Assembly (NCBI GenBank): GCA_963575745.1
Contig: CAUYUJ010015760.1
Coordinates: 646,147 to 710,146, forward strand
Source of the DNA: Prorocentrum cordatum
Lineage: Eukaryota; Sar; Dinophyceae; Prorocentrales; Prorocentraceae
DNA: 64,000 nt
Direction of reading: 5' to 3'
Shown here: positions 54,961 through 64,000 of the stretch, piece by piece
How the letters are laid out: the number at the start of each line of letters is the position of its first letter
Position numbering within the stretch: position 1 is the first letter of the stretch
The notes under the pieces: model-generated
What the model saw: only the letters and a program-made list of their open reading frames with translations
Told to the model about the DNA's origin: nothing
Database searches by the model: none
Translations under genes and position numbers: made by a program

Positions 54961-56475
54961 ATGAAGTGCGCGGCCATCCTGGGCTACGCGCCGCTTCCGA
55001 TCAGGAAGGTCCTCGACGGTGCAGGCCATGAGGCCAGGGAGAACTACGCGGTGATGCGGACCAGGATTCGCGAGCACTTCATGGAGAGGAATGCGAAGGC
55101 TTTTGTCCCGAGGCCCCCTGGGGTGGGCGGAGGGTCAGGAGCGGCGCCGATGCAGGTGGATGCTGTTGGTAGTGTTGACGCCATCGATTTCGACGAGCCT
55201 CGCTGCACCATCTGCAAGAAGCTCGGTCACACTGCTGACATGTGCTGGCTCAGTAAGGGTAAGGGCAAGGGTGGCAAAGACAACGGTAAGGGTCGCGATG
55301 GTATAGGCGACTCTGGCGGCGGTGGGGCTGGCAGGAGCAGAGGCAGCAACCCTGGCGCGGAGAAGACTTGCCACTACCGCAAGAAGAAGGGCCATATCAA
55401 ACTGAATTGCTTCAAGTTCAAGAAGGACCAAGAGGAGAAGAAGAGGGGTCAGGTCAGTCTCGTCGAGCAGCAGGGCGAGTTCCAGGCGATCCTCGTGGCG
55501 AGCGAGGGCGACTCTGACGAGCGCGGCTTCTGCGTGGCGCTCGAGATCTACGACGATGGCGACTCGATCGGCAACCAGGTGGACAACGGCTTCCACGACT
55601 TGGTCGGCGACCAGGTGGACTACGGCTTCCACGACTCGGTCGGCGACCAGGTGGGCCGCGGCTTCCACGACTCGGTCGGGGACCAGTTGGATTACGACGG
55701 CCAGGACACGGTCAACGACCAGCTCGAGGACGAGTTCTTGCACCGCCCCTGCGATGACGAGGTGGTGATGGCCATCTGCAGCGGTGCGAAATCTCCAGAG
55801 TACGGCGCCGATGAGTTCTCGATGCTGGACGGCGGGGGTGACGAGCATTGTGCGAGGCGGAGTTTCGCCGAGCACATCACGGTGAAAGAGACGAGTTCTA
55901 ACTTGGCCGCCGCCTAGAAGCAGGAGGTTTCTCTCGACGGCGAGTCAAGGTTTCCCTTCGCGACGGGGGGTCCGGTGGCTTGCCGGGCCGATTTCAAGAT
56001 CGGCCCCTTTGCTCGCAACTTGCTCAGTATTGGAAGGGTTTTCGACGCAGGCTTCGACGTGGTCTACTCGCACAGTGAGGGGTGCTTCGTCGGCCACGCC
56101 AGGCCCGACGGCAGGCGCGCGAAGGTTCCGATGGTTCGGAAGAGGAACACGTTTGGAGTGCTTGGAGTGCCAGCAAGCGTGCACAGGGACATGGAAGATG
56201 CCAAGGATGAGGTCAAGAAGGCGAAGCGACTGGCAGGGAGTCGCTCTTCCACGGTCGCGATGGGCATCGTCGCGGCAAACGATGACGTGGAGATGAAGGA
56301 CGAGGGGGCCGTCCAGGCCGACGGAGCTGGTGCACCTGTGCCCATGGCAGAGGGTGCCGGGTCGGCTTCGCCGGGGCCCGGTGGCGCGGCCCCGCGGCTC
56401 CCGAGGGGGGTCTTCCCGCAGCGGCCTGGCCAGCAGAAGGTCCGCCGGCTCCGAGGGCAGAGGGGAAGGCAGTGA
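54961..56475 (+). pseudogene. Gag zinc knuckles and protease of element D
   Basis: In frame 1. A first knuckle CTICKKLGHTADMC (Cys82, Cys85, His90, Cys95 counted from 54961) is intact. A second, CHYRKKKGHIKLNC, has Arg140 in place of the second Cys. Three or four copies of an acidic repeat (DQVDYGFHDSVG, 24-27 residues including variants) follow. The protease site is MLDGGGDEH (Asp290), with Gly where Ser or Thr is usual. After a TAG at 55915-55917 the same frame continues GPFARNLLSIGRVFDAGF, the rest of the protease, to a stop at 56473-56475. Roles: RNA binding and polyprotein processing; this copy is damaged. Confidence 0.75.
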
Positions 56476-56612
56476 GGGGCCCAGAGGGAGCAGAGCTGGG
56501 ACCCGGCTCTCGAGTTGACTTGCTGCGAGCTCGTCTGAAGGAGCTGGGCGGCGCGGTCTACGGCGCGAAGAAAGAGTTGTGGACTCGCCTGGTTCAGTGC
56601 GAGCATAAGCAT
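56472..56612 (+). pseudogene. SAP-box segment of element D
   Basis: Frame 3 reads SRVDLLRARLKELGGAVYGA, KKELWTRLVQCEHKH, a good SAP motif (two helices with Leu-Arg-x-x-Leu and Gly-x-Lys-x-x-Leu), a small DNA-binding fold. It is cut at 56612 by the inserted transposon, and the sense resumes at 58513 with NKHKQDLEYKKAVEERYQQQ. Confidence 0.65.
56604..56612 (+). repeat. Target-site duplication, left copy (TIR transposon)
   Basis: CATAAGCAT here and AATAAGCAC at 58513-58521 share ATAAGCA. In the host protein they encode the same His/Asn-Lys-His, so the duplication is consistent with insertion into element D. Confidence 0.6.
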
Positions 56613-57420
56613 TGGAGGGGGCGAACTGGGCCATCCAGGGGGTGGATGAACAAGTGGGCCGTTCATCGGGTGGATGGAAGCGCGGTGGTGCGAGAAATCA
56701 CAGCTGGGATTGCGGATGGCTCGGCCGTCCACTTTCACCTCGTCCCTCAACCATCTTTGCTGGAATCAGCTCCTGCCAGCTAGACAGCCCTGGGCCCTCT
56801 CGACTGTCTCCACTTCTCTTGCGTATTTAATGGTCCCACTGGCTTTCGATCTCTTCTCCCTTCATGTTTTCTCAGTGTCCTCCACACCTGTACTGCTGCC
56901 CTTCTAGACGCGGTGCACTCGCCTCGACGTTGGGTTGTCAAAAAAAGGGGGAGGAGGAGGGGAGGAGGAGGAGAAGGAGGAGAAGGAGGAGGAGGGAGAG
57001 GTGATAATGGGATGAATGAGGGAGGAGGAGGAAAAGGAGGTTCATAAGGATGAGCATGGAGGACGATGAGGGAGGAGGGCGGGAGCAGGATTGCGGAGGA
57101 TGATGGAGGAGGAAGGAGGGGGGGCGGAAGGATGAGGACATGTGAGGAGGAGGAGGAGGAGGAGGAGGAGGACGACGACGACGCGGGGCGAAAAGGGAGA
57201 AAAGGGACGACGAGGTGCGGGGCGAGAGGGCAGGAATGCTGGCGGGAGGGAGGGATGGAGGGAGGCATGGGAGCAGGAGAAGGGGAGGGAGAGGCGGGGT
57301 GGTTTGGGATCGGTGCAAGGGCGCCCTGGGTCGCGGGAGCCAAGGCGGCCAGGCGCGCGAGTACCCTTCCCCCGAGGCGCGGAACGCCTTTCCGAGGGAG
57401 CTCTGGGAAGGGGTTCCATG

Positions 57421-57723
57421 AGCCGGGTGGATGGCCCACTTGGGGCCTCGGAGCATCAGCCGGACGGATGGCCCACTTGGGGCCCTGGACCAGTGCAGGG
57501 GTACTGGGTGCCCCGGTGTGATGTTCCATGAGCCGGGTGGATGGCCCACTTGGGGCCTGGGGGCGGCGAGGGGGTTGCGCGCAGGGCGTGCGAGGGTCGG
57601 GGGCGTGCATGAGCCGGATGGATGGCCCACTTGGGGCCTCGGGGGGGGCGGCCTCCAGGAGCCGGGTGGATGGCCCACTTGGGGCCTCGGAGCATCAGCC
57701 GGACGGATGGCCCACTTGGGGCC
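57421..57723 (+). repeat. GGATGGCCCACTTGGGGCC repeats inside the TIR transposon
   Basis: Six copies start near 57424, 57459, 57533, 57613, 57661 and 57698. Each is preceded by GAGCCGG or CAGCCGGA. The complement (CAAGTGGGCC, ATCCA) echoes the transposon's own TIR and subterminal sequence. Confidence 0.9.
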
Positions 57724-58043
57724 TGCATTCGGCCTCCGCGGAACAGCGTTCGGGAAGGGCTGCGCGCCTTCCCGGAACAGCGTTCGGGAAGGGCTGGCGG
57801 CGGAGGGAATGGGGAGGGGTGGGAGCGGGAGAGCACGAGGTTGGAAGAAAGGGGCAAATGGAGGGAGGGAAGGGGAAGGGGACGGGGGAAGGCGAAATAG
57901 GACAGGGGAGCTGGGGGAAGGGAGGGGGAGGGGGGGGGGAGGGATGAGGGAGGCAGAGTGCGAGAGAAAATGGGCGCGGTTGGCAGATGTAAGTAGCGGG
58001 CTAGCATCAGTGAGGCGCTGAACGACACTGGTGTGGGACGCGG

Positions 58044-58045
<2 letters not shown>

Positions 58046-58082
<37 letters not shown>
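58046..58082. repeat. (ACG)n microsatellite
   Basis: Twelve consecutive GAC/ACG triplets. Confidence 0.97.
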
Positions 58083-58512
58083 GGGCGAAAAGGGGAGTGA
58101 AGGGAGAAAAGGGGAGGTGGCGGCGGAGGGGGCAAGGGGCTGCGCGGTGGGCGGAGGCAGGGGGAGGGCCAGCACGGGAGCGTGCACGGGGCAGACCAGG
58201 CGAAGTGGCCACTTCGGCGCCACAGAAAGGGCGCGGCGGTCGACGGGCACACCTAGGACGAGAAGGAGAGAGGGTGGCAGAACAGCAATTCCAAGGCTGC
58301 CCCTCGCAGACAATTTGGCTTCACTCGTGCGGCCTGATCCCGCTTCGAGGTGTCTCCATGTCGACGCGGTAGCGGGCCGTGGGCCGAGGCGACCGAACTG
58401 CTCCGAACGCTGGGCGGAAAGGCGTTCCAGAAATCTTGGAACGCCTCCCCGAAAGCCGTTCCATGCACCCTTTCGACGGCCCACCTTCTGGATGGCCCTG
58501 TTCGCCCCGCCT

Positions 58513-60066
58513 AATAAGCACAAGCAGGATCTCGAGTATAAGAAGGCGGTTGAGGAACGATACCAGCAGCAGGTTGACGGTCAGCCTGCGACGGAGGCTA
58601 AGGTCGGGGGGGGGGGGGGCGGGCGTGCAGCCCGACGGAGATCGAGAGATAGCAGCACGATGCCTCTGGCCACGCGGTGTTCAAGAAATGATGCCCCGCG
58701 TGCGCGTTCGGCTTAGGCCCCGAGTATCCACGAGTCAAGCAGCCCGTCTACGGGGGCAACGTTAGGGATGAGCTGATCTTCTTCGACTGGGCTTTTAACG
58801 GCACCAAGGACACCGAGAACGTCTGCGACGAGGCCGACAAGGGTCTTGGCGCGTCTCTTGCGGTGGCGGGTCGCAGCGCGGGGTTTCCCTACGGCAACGC
58901 GCTCGGGAACAAGGCCGCCGACGACTACGCGACCAAGCAGCTCGCGGGGTTCATGAAGCAGTTGGCCTAACAGAAGCCAGAGCTCAGATGCGACGCTGAG
59001 CCTGCGGTTAAGGCGCTTCAGGATAAGGTTGTCAGCGCGAGGAGCGAGGACAACCTCGAGACCAGGGTTTCGCAGGGCAAGACGAGAGACAGCAAGCCGA
59101 TGGGCTTCATCGAGACTCGGATTCGATGGTGGCGCGGGCGCCTGAAGGCCAACAGGGCGCAGGTTGAGATGAACTACGGGATCAAGCTCGCACCTCATTC
59201 TCCTCTCAGGCCGTTTCTCGCTCACCGCGCCGCGAACGTGGCGAACTGGTTCAGCAGGGGCGCCGACGGCTACACGGCGTACTTCGCGGTCAACGGGGCG
59301 AACTACGCGGGTGCTGTGGCGCCGTTCGCAGAGACGGTGATGGCGAGGATTCCCGTCTCCAAGACGGGCCAGCGACGCTCGATGGGAGGCTCCGCCCCGA
59401 GGCGTGCCAAAGCTGACGCGGCCTGGGTGAAGGGGGCCTGGGTCGGCAAGGCAACGACCAACGACGAGCGCATCGTTCTCACGGTGACTGGAAAGGCGAC
59501 CTGCAGGGCCGCTCGCAGGATGCCGAAGGGGAAGCGCCACGACAAGGAGCTCTCGCTAAAGGTCTGCGGCGAGCCCTGGAATGAGCGGATCGCGCACATG
59601 CCTCGCTCTCTCGTCGCGGCCGGTGGCAAGGGCGAGGGCGCGCCGACGCCGTTGGAGGCCGCGTGCGCGGAGGCCGAGGGGGCAGCCCCGGGGGCGGCCC
59701 CGAGTGGAGCGGAGGCCCCAGAGGTCCAGGGCCCCGAGGCCCAAGCTCCAGAGCCCCAACCTGAGGCCCCCGAGCCTCGGACTCCAAAGCCTCGACCAAG
59801 GGGCGGGGGCCAGGCTGGAGGCTCCGATGGGAGCCCGCGGAAGCTCGGCGGAAGCTGGAGAAGGCTCGAGCAGTGGGCTTTCTGCCCCCGAGGGGGCCAG
59901 CGGCAGCGGTGGGAGAGACGCTGCGATGGCTGCTCCGTCGAGCTCGCCTGCGAGACCGAGGTCTCCGACTGGCGACGCCATCCTCGGGCGGCACGAGGCG
60001 AAGAGGGCGCGCGTCGAGGATCCGATCGTCGGCGCCATCGAGGACATCAGCGAGCAGCTGGACTAA
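58513..60066 (+). pseudogene. Integrase of element D
   Basis: After the insert, frame 1 (NKHKQDLEYKKAVEERY) shifts at about 58700 to frame 3. The core reads LIFFDWAFNG (Asp at 58785-58787), LRCDAEPAVKAL (Asp at 58992-58994) and MGFIETRIRWWRGRL (Glu at 59112-59114). All three acidic residues are present, with 39 residues between the last two. A TAA at 58968-58970 lies just before the second Asp block. The C-terminal region (WVKGAWVGKATTNDERIVLT, CRAARRMPKGKRHD) is typical of copia integrases. A Pro/Glu/Ala-rich linker follows, with a frame change, up to TAA 60064-60066. Confidence 0.85.
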
Positions 60067-61550
60067 AAGACGCCCCTGACGGCTGAGGGGCTCACGCACT
60101 GGGACAGCAGCGGCTTTCCCATGGAGGGGGCGGCGGAGGCGATTGACAAGGGCCTGAATCTCTGCGACGAGTTCGGCATCTACTCGGCCCACCCTCGGGG
60201 CGCCGCCGACAGCAAGAAGAATATCGACACCAAGTGGGAGAAGAAGGATCGAGCAGGGGTCCTCAAGTACAGGCTCGTGGGTAGAGAATTCGCCTGGCTG
60301 GAAGAGCGCGACGACTTGTTCGCGCTTGGACCGACATCCCTGACTAGTCGCGTCATCGACTTTCTCAGCCTGAAGGACGACGATGATCCAGACGACCCGC
60401 TCGTGATCGCAGTTGGCGACGTGGCGAGCGCGTACAATCAAGTACCTGAGAAGGAGGCGTTCTATTGCGATCCCCCACCTGAGCGGCTTGCTGCGAGGGC
60501 CAAGGCATGCCTCGATGTGAATGTTGTCCAGGAGCTGGAGAAGCAGCTCCCTGGCAGGAGGGCTGCGAGTCGTGAGTGGATTGGCAACGCTGCTGACCAT
60601 ATCTTGGACCGCGGGCTTCATCGGAATGAAGCCTGCCCACAGTTCTACCGCAAGCCGGTGATTCGACTGAGCCTCGAGTTGCACATGGCCGACTTCTATT
60701 GCACGGGGCGCAAGAGTGAAATCGAAAGCTGTCTTCCCGCGATCAGGACCAAGCCGAAGCTACAGGACAGCGGCGTCGTCGCCGAGGGCCGCTTCGAGCA
60801 CCTGAAGCGCGCCAGGATCAGGGCCAATGAGGGCATCTCCCTCAAGGCGCACGAGAAGCACAGCAGAAACATCATCGCCGAGCTGGGGTTGAGGGGTGCT
60901 AACCCAGTCAGGACTCCCGACTTGGGGCCAGAGGAGACCGTCGAGCACTCCCCGCCGCTGGTCGACAAGCAGGTTGCGAGGTATCGGTCGTGCGTGGGGG
61001 GTGGTCTCTACCTGGCTCAGGACCGCGCCGACATGCAGAGGGCCGCGGGTACGTTGGCTGCTGATCTGGCAGCGCCGACGGAGCCCTCCTGGAAGAGGCT
61101 GCTGCGGCTCGGGCGCTACCTGGTCGGCACCTCTGACCTGGGCGTGTTCCTCACCAGGATTGATGCGAAGATCTACAAGAATGGCGTGGCCCACCTGAGG
61201 ACATTCTCGGACAGCGACCACGGAGGCCAGGAGGCGAAGCGCAAGAGTACCATGTGTGGCGTGCTGCACGCGGACGGCGTTATTCTGGCGACACTTCTGA
61301 GGAGGCAGGACCTGATTGCAGTGAGTTCGGGTGAGAGCGAGTTCTGCGCGCTGAGTACCGTGGCGATGGATGATAAGATGTTGAGGGGCCTGCTCACCTG
61401 GTTCGGGATCCGTGTCGAGTGGACTTTGGAGACGACTTCTTCGGCAGCGCGCTCAATGTCCTTGAGGCAGGGCGCTGGGGAGGTGCGCCACTTGGACGCG
61501 GGGGCCCTGCGGGTCCAGCAAGCGACTCGCTTGCTCAACTTGAAGGTGGT
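60067..61550 (+). pseudogene. Reverse transcriptase and RNase H of element D
   Basis: Frame 1 continues directly after the TAA (KTPLTAEGLTHWDSSG). RT blocks: TKWEKKDRAGVLKYRLVGRE, DLFALGPTSL, motif A AVGDVASAYNQVP (Asp at 60418-60420), and motif C HMADFYCTG (60682-60708). The usual HVDD is HMAD here, so one catalytic Asp is gone. RNase H: FSDSDHGGQEAKRKST, SSGESEFCALSTVAMDD and RHLDAGALRVQQATRLL. At about 61545-61555 the sense moves to frame 3, which holds GGENPADIGTKSN, the last RNase H block. Confidence 0.88.
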
Positions 61551-62156
61551 GAGAACCCCGCGGACATCGGAACGAAGTCAAATGCGGCTGGGGTGCGCGA
61601 GCGGCTCTGCAAGCAGGGTGGGCTGCGGCGCCTTGGCGGAGACTTCGGTGCAGTTCGCGAGGTCGAGGTGAACGCGGTGATCGGGAAGGTGGCGCGCACG
61701 GCTCGCGGCGTGCAGTTTGGTGGAAAGCTCCCGAGCAGCCCGACACTCAAGACGGCGATTTTGGCATAGTGCCCAGCGATCCAGGCTCAGCAGGGTGAAG
61801 CAGTTGACACTACCGGCAGTGAGGACGACTACGGCTACATGACTGTGCCCATGTTGGTCTTCCTCTGTTGGTTTGTCTTGGTCGCGATGAGCCGTGCGGC
61901 GGGTTACTGTTGCTTCGGAGGTCGCAACAAGATCGAGCCCCCGCCAGCTGCGACTGACAGCAGGAGCGGAGCTTTGGTACCAGCTGAAATGAGGCTGAGG
62001 CGTGAGAGACCGAGGTTGCGCGGAGGAGACCTTGTGAACCACTTGGAGGGCGACAACCACGTGCTGCACCTGGATAGGGGGTGCCAATTTCTTCGAGGCG
62101 TTCGTGATGTCGAGCGCCGCCGCAGGCAGCGCACGGTTTGCAAATGTCGTCTTTGA
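61551..62156 (+). pseudogene. C-terminal tail of element D with a membrane-type helix
   Basis: Frame 3 from 61551 reads ENPADIGTK..., reaches TAG at 61767-61769, then stays open to 62156. After the stop come 20 or so residues, an ATG at 61839 and a strongly hydrophobic helix (VPMLVFLCWFVLVAMSRAAG), then a basic Cys/His-containing tail (HVLHLDRGCQF; RRQRTVCKC). Because the stop is single and in frame, I read it as the end of the same polyprotein, not a separate gene. A membrane anchor or Env-like role would be speculation; the tail is unrecognised. Confidence 0.5.
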
Positions 62157-62273
62157 GTTTGCAGTGAATGATGAGCCTTGTGTCGGTTTGGCTGGCCGCC
62201 CGTGTCGAGCGGAGTTTTCGAGCCCAAAGGAGTTTTTATATGCCAGCTGTCTGGCGAGGGAGAGAGGTCCCCT

Positions 62274-62282
62274 GCGAGGGGG
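62274..62282 (+). other. Polypurine tract of element D
   Basis: GCGAGGGGG immediately left of the right LTR's TG, the usual position for plus-strand priming. Confidence 0.7.
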
Positions 62283-62310
62283 TGTAGAGAATCTGTGATA
62301 CATTCCAGTG

Positions 62311-62348
<38 letters not shown>

Positions 62349-62430
62349 AATGCAGCGTGTTGTTCTGCGGACGTTAAGGCGCAGACAAGAGTGTGCGTCG
62401 GAGGTTCGCCCACGCACCGTGGAGAAAACA
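62283..62430 (+). repeat. Right LTR of element D
   Basis: 148 bp, 25 bp longer than the left LTR because a CT microsatellite (62314-62348) has expanded. Outside that, the two agree closely. Confidence 0.9.
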
Positions 62431-62439
62431 ATGTGGACG

Positions 62440-62850
62440 TAGATGTATATGTATATGCGTGTATGTATATTTATATGTATATGCATATGTATATGCATAT
62501 GTATATGTATATGTATATGTATATGCATGTGCATATGTATGTGTACATGAATACATATATGTTTATGTATATGTATATGTTTATGGATACGTATACGTAT
62601 ATGTATATGTTTATGTGGATATATATATATATAGATATGCATATGTATGTTTGTATAAACATTTTATTGTATGTGGATGTGTCTGTGTCTCTGTATCTGT
62701 ATGGATGGGTGGGTGTATGGATGTAGGTGTGCATGTATGTATGTATGTATGTATAAACGGATGGATGTATGTATATGTATATATATGTGTGTTTATATAC
62801 ACATATGTATGTGTATATATATATAGACATATGTGTTTATTTTATGTGTA
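62440..62850. repeat. (TATG)/(TATA) microsatellite, right flank of element D
   Basis: TATATG/TATGTA units to about 62850, then an AGAG tract (62851-62888). Together with 53695-54104 it forms the split target repeat of element D. Confidence 0.95.
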
Positions 62851-63049
62851 TAAAGAGAGAGGGAGAGAGAAAGAGAGAGAGAGAGAGATTTTCTCGTTCG
62901 TGTATGTTTGCAGGCCGGGGGGGCAGGATCCGCGCCCCCCGGAACAGGAACCCCGAAATCCAGGGTTTGGGGTTTTTTCGGACGCCCGTGGAAGAGGTCC
63001 CCCAGCCTTGCCGCCGTTCCCAGGGCGCCTTGCCAGGGCTTGCCCAGCA

Positions 63050-63190
63050 GACCCAACGCGATCAGAGAAGTGGTCGAGGAGGCGCAAAAGAGTCCAAAGA
63101 CAGCACAAGACGGTTTCAAGACGGCCCAAGAGGTCTCCAAGACGGCCCAACAGGCAGCCATGACGCTTCAACAGGCCTTCAGGAGGGCCC
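63050..63190 (-). repeat. CTTGGG-type repeat, reverse orientation, part 1
   Basis: Units AAGACGGCCCAAGAGGTCTC and AAGACGGCCCAACAGG: the complement of the 29.6 and 43.7 kb units. Confidence 0.75.
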
Positions 63191-63259
63191 CCAATAAGCA
63201 AACATCTTTTTATCCCCTCGGGGAAACGTGACTGTTCAGCATATCCGATGTTTGTGTCG

Positions 63260-63665
63260 TAGCAGCGTTCACGACGGCCCTAAAGGCCTCCGAGATCGCC
63301 CCAAGACGGCCCAAGAGGCCCCCAAGAGGGCTTCAAGACAGAGTACGAGGGCTCCGAGATCGCTCCAAAACGGCCCATGAGAAGCTCACGAGGCACCCAA
63401 AGACTCCCAAGAGCGACCCAAGAGGGCCATGGGAGGTCCCCAGGAGGGCCCACGATGGCCCCAAGAAGGCCCGTAGAGGGCCCAAGCTCTTCAAGAAGGT
63501 CCCAGAACGGTCCAAGAGGGACCCAAGACGGTCCAAACGAGCGTCGAAAGGACCCCACGACGGCACAGAGAGGCGCCCAGGAGGCCTCCTGAGGTCCCCA
63601 AAGCCCTTGAGAGGCATTCGTGAGGCCCCTAATAGGTGTTCCAACGAGGAGCCTCCGCAAAAAGA
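63260..63665 (-). repeat. CTTGGG-type repeat, reverse orientation, part 2
   Basis: About 20 units such as CCCAAGAGGCCCCCAAGAGG. It ends in GAGGAGCCTCCGCAAAAAG (63647-63665), which is the complement of the block at 43674. Confidence 0.8.
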
Positions 63666-64000
63666 CCTGCGACAGACGGGGAATGGTTCGCAACGCCAGG
63701 CGAGAGCGAGGATGAATGAGAGGAACGATGTGGAACGATAGTGCGTTGCTACCCATTTCCTTGCACTTGGGTTCCCGTAGGTTCCCCAGGCGGTGCTTGC
63801 ACTAGGGTTCCTTGCTCGCGTGTTCAGAACTCGAGTGGGTCGGCCAAGGCTTCGTCACGTGCCCGCCCATGGCGCATCGTGGGCGCTCGTGGGCGCCACA
63901 CCATCCAGCTTGCACGGTCTTTTCTCTTCGCATAGCTTCCACAATGCTGTTCCCAACATATTGTTCATACCACCTGCCCTGCCCCATTTAAGATACATCC
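63666..64000. other. Unassigned right end of the window
   Basis: No gene or repeat recognised. GGGTTCC occurs twice (63769, 63803). Confidence 0.4.

Larger units (their letters stand above)
56613..58512. mobile_element. Non-autonomous TIR transposon nested in element D
   Basis: A 1900-bp insert. The left end reads TGGAGGGGGCGAACTGGGCC, ATCCAG. The complement of the right end reads AGGCGGGGCGAACAGGGCC, ATCCAG. Inner GTGGGCC and GGTG blocks also pair. An 8-9 bp target duplication would suit a hAT- or Mutator-like transposase. No transposase frame was found. The interior is repeats: a GGA/GAGGAG tract (56945-57180), a GGATGGCCCACTTGGGGCC subterminal-like repeat in six copies, and an (ACG)n tract (58046-58082). 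It is therefore likely mobilised in trans. Confidence 0.75.
54105..62430 (+). mobile_element. Copia-type LTR retrotransposon D
   Basis: LTRs at 54105-54227 and 62283-62430 (TG...CA), primer site at 54228, purine tract GCGAGGGGG immediately left of the right LTR, and coding order gag - protease - SAP - integrase - RT - RNase H - C-terminal tail. The flanks are ATGTA and ATGTG (4/5 match), inside a TATG microsatellite that continues on both sides. A 1.9-kb TIR transposon (56613-58512) splits the SAP/integrase junction. Several single stops and frameshifts, plus a lost RT active-site Asp, show the copy is dead. Confidence 0.92.

Noticed and set aside
3322-61769. Stop-codon reassignment (many lone TAG, TAA and TGA stops in the elements)
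   Set aside because: All three stops are involved and frameshifts accompany them; decay explains it better.

Overview
The window reads as a piece of a dinoflagellate nuclear genome: GC-rich, packed with degenerate tandem repeats and microsatellites, and dominated by retroelements whose polyproteins look like those of dinoflagellate repeats (copia-type integrase/RT with a SAP box, methyltransferase-like accessory domains, tyrosine-recombinase elements). This assignment rests on family resemblance and overall style; no rRNA, spliced leader or other species marker was found, so the genus is not determined.

Layout. 1-9660: a decayed retroelement (A) with gag-like coding, a methyltransferase-like domain, reverse transcriptase (RT), RNase H, a C5-cytosine-methyltransferase-like domain and a Cys-rich tail. 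9.4-12.4 kb: polypurine and low-complexity DNA. 12.4-23.1 kb: no confident gene, but several tandem arrays, including two large arrays of a ~62-bp minisatellite. 23.3-24.6 kb: a 5'-truncated LINE-like remnant. 24.6-31.1 kb: low-complexity sequence and dispersed repeats. 31127-31362: a likely host exon encoding the SAM-binding core of a METTL21/FAM86-like methyltransferase, 8 bp upstream of element B. 31371-40996: copia-type LTR retrotransposon B with 182-bp LTRs, a perfect 5-bp target-site duplication and a tRNA primer site; its reading frame is broken four times. 41-44.8 kb: foldback repeat, a ~410-bp tandem duplication and microsatellites. 44860-51583: element C, a decayed tyrosine-recombinase retrotransposon with A1-coding-B1-A2-B2 split direct repeats. 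51.6-54.1 kb: microsatellites and a reverse-orientation array of the same 62-bp minisatellite. 54105-62430: copia-type LTR element D, inserted in a TATG microsatellite and itself interrupted by a 1.9-kb terminal-inverted-repeat transposon. 62.4-64 kb: the flanking microsatellite and dispersed repeats.

All four large elements and the LINE remnant lie on the + strand. B and D share the same 12-nt primer-binding sequence, so they probably use the same host initiator-tRNA. A, B and C, which differ in architecture, each carry a related methyltransferase-like accessory domain. In B and C the Cys expected in the Pro-Cys loop is Arg. No coding element has an uninterrupted full-length frame, so I see only relics, apart from the possible host exon. 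Smaller repeat families (a foldback element in four copies, a CTTGGG-type repeat, and a 'CTCGGGATGA' repeat in five copies) fill most of the intergenic space.
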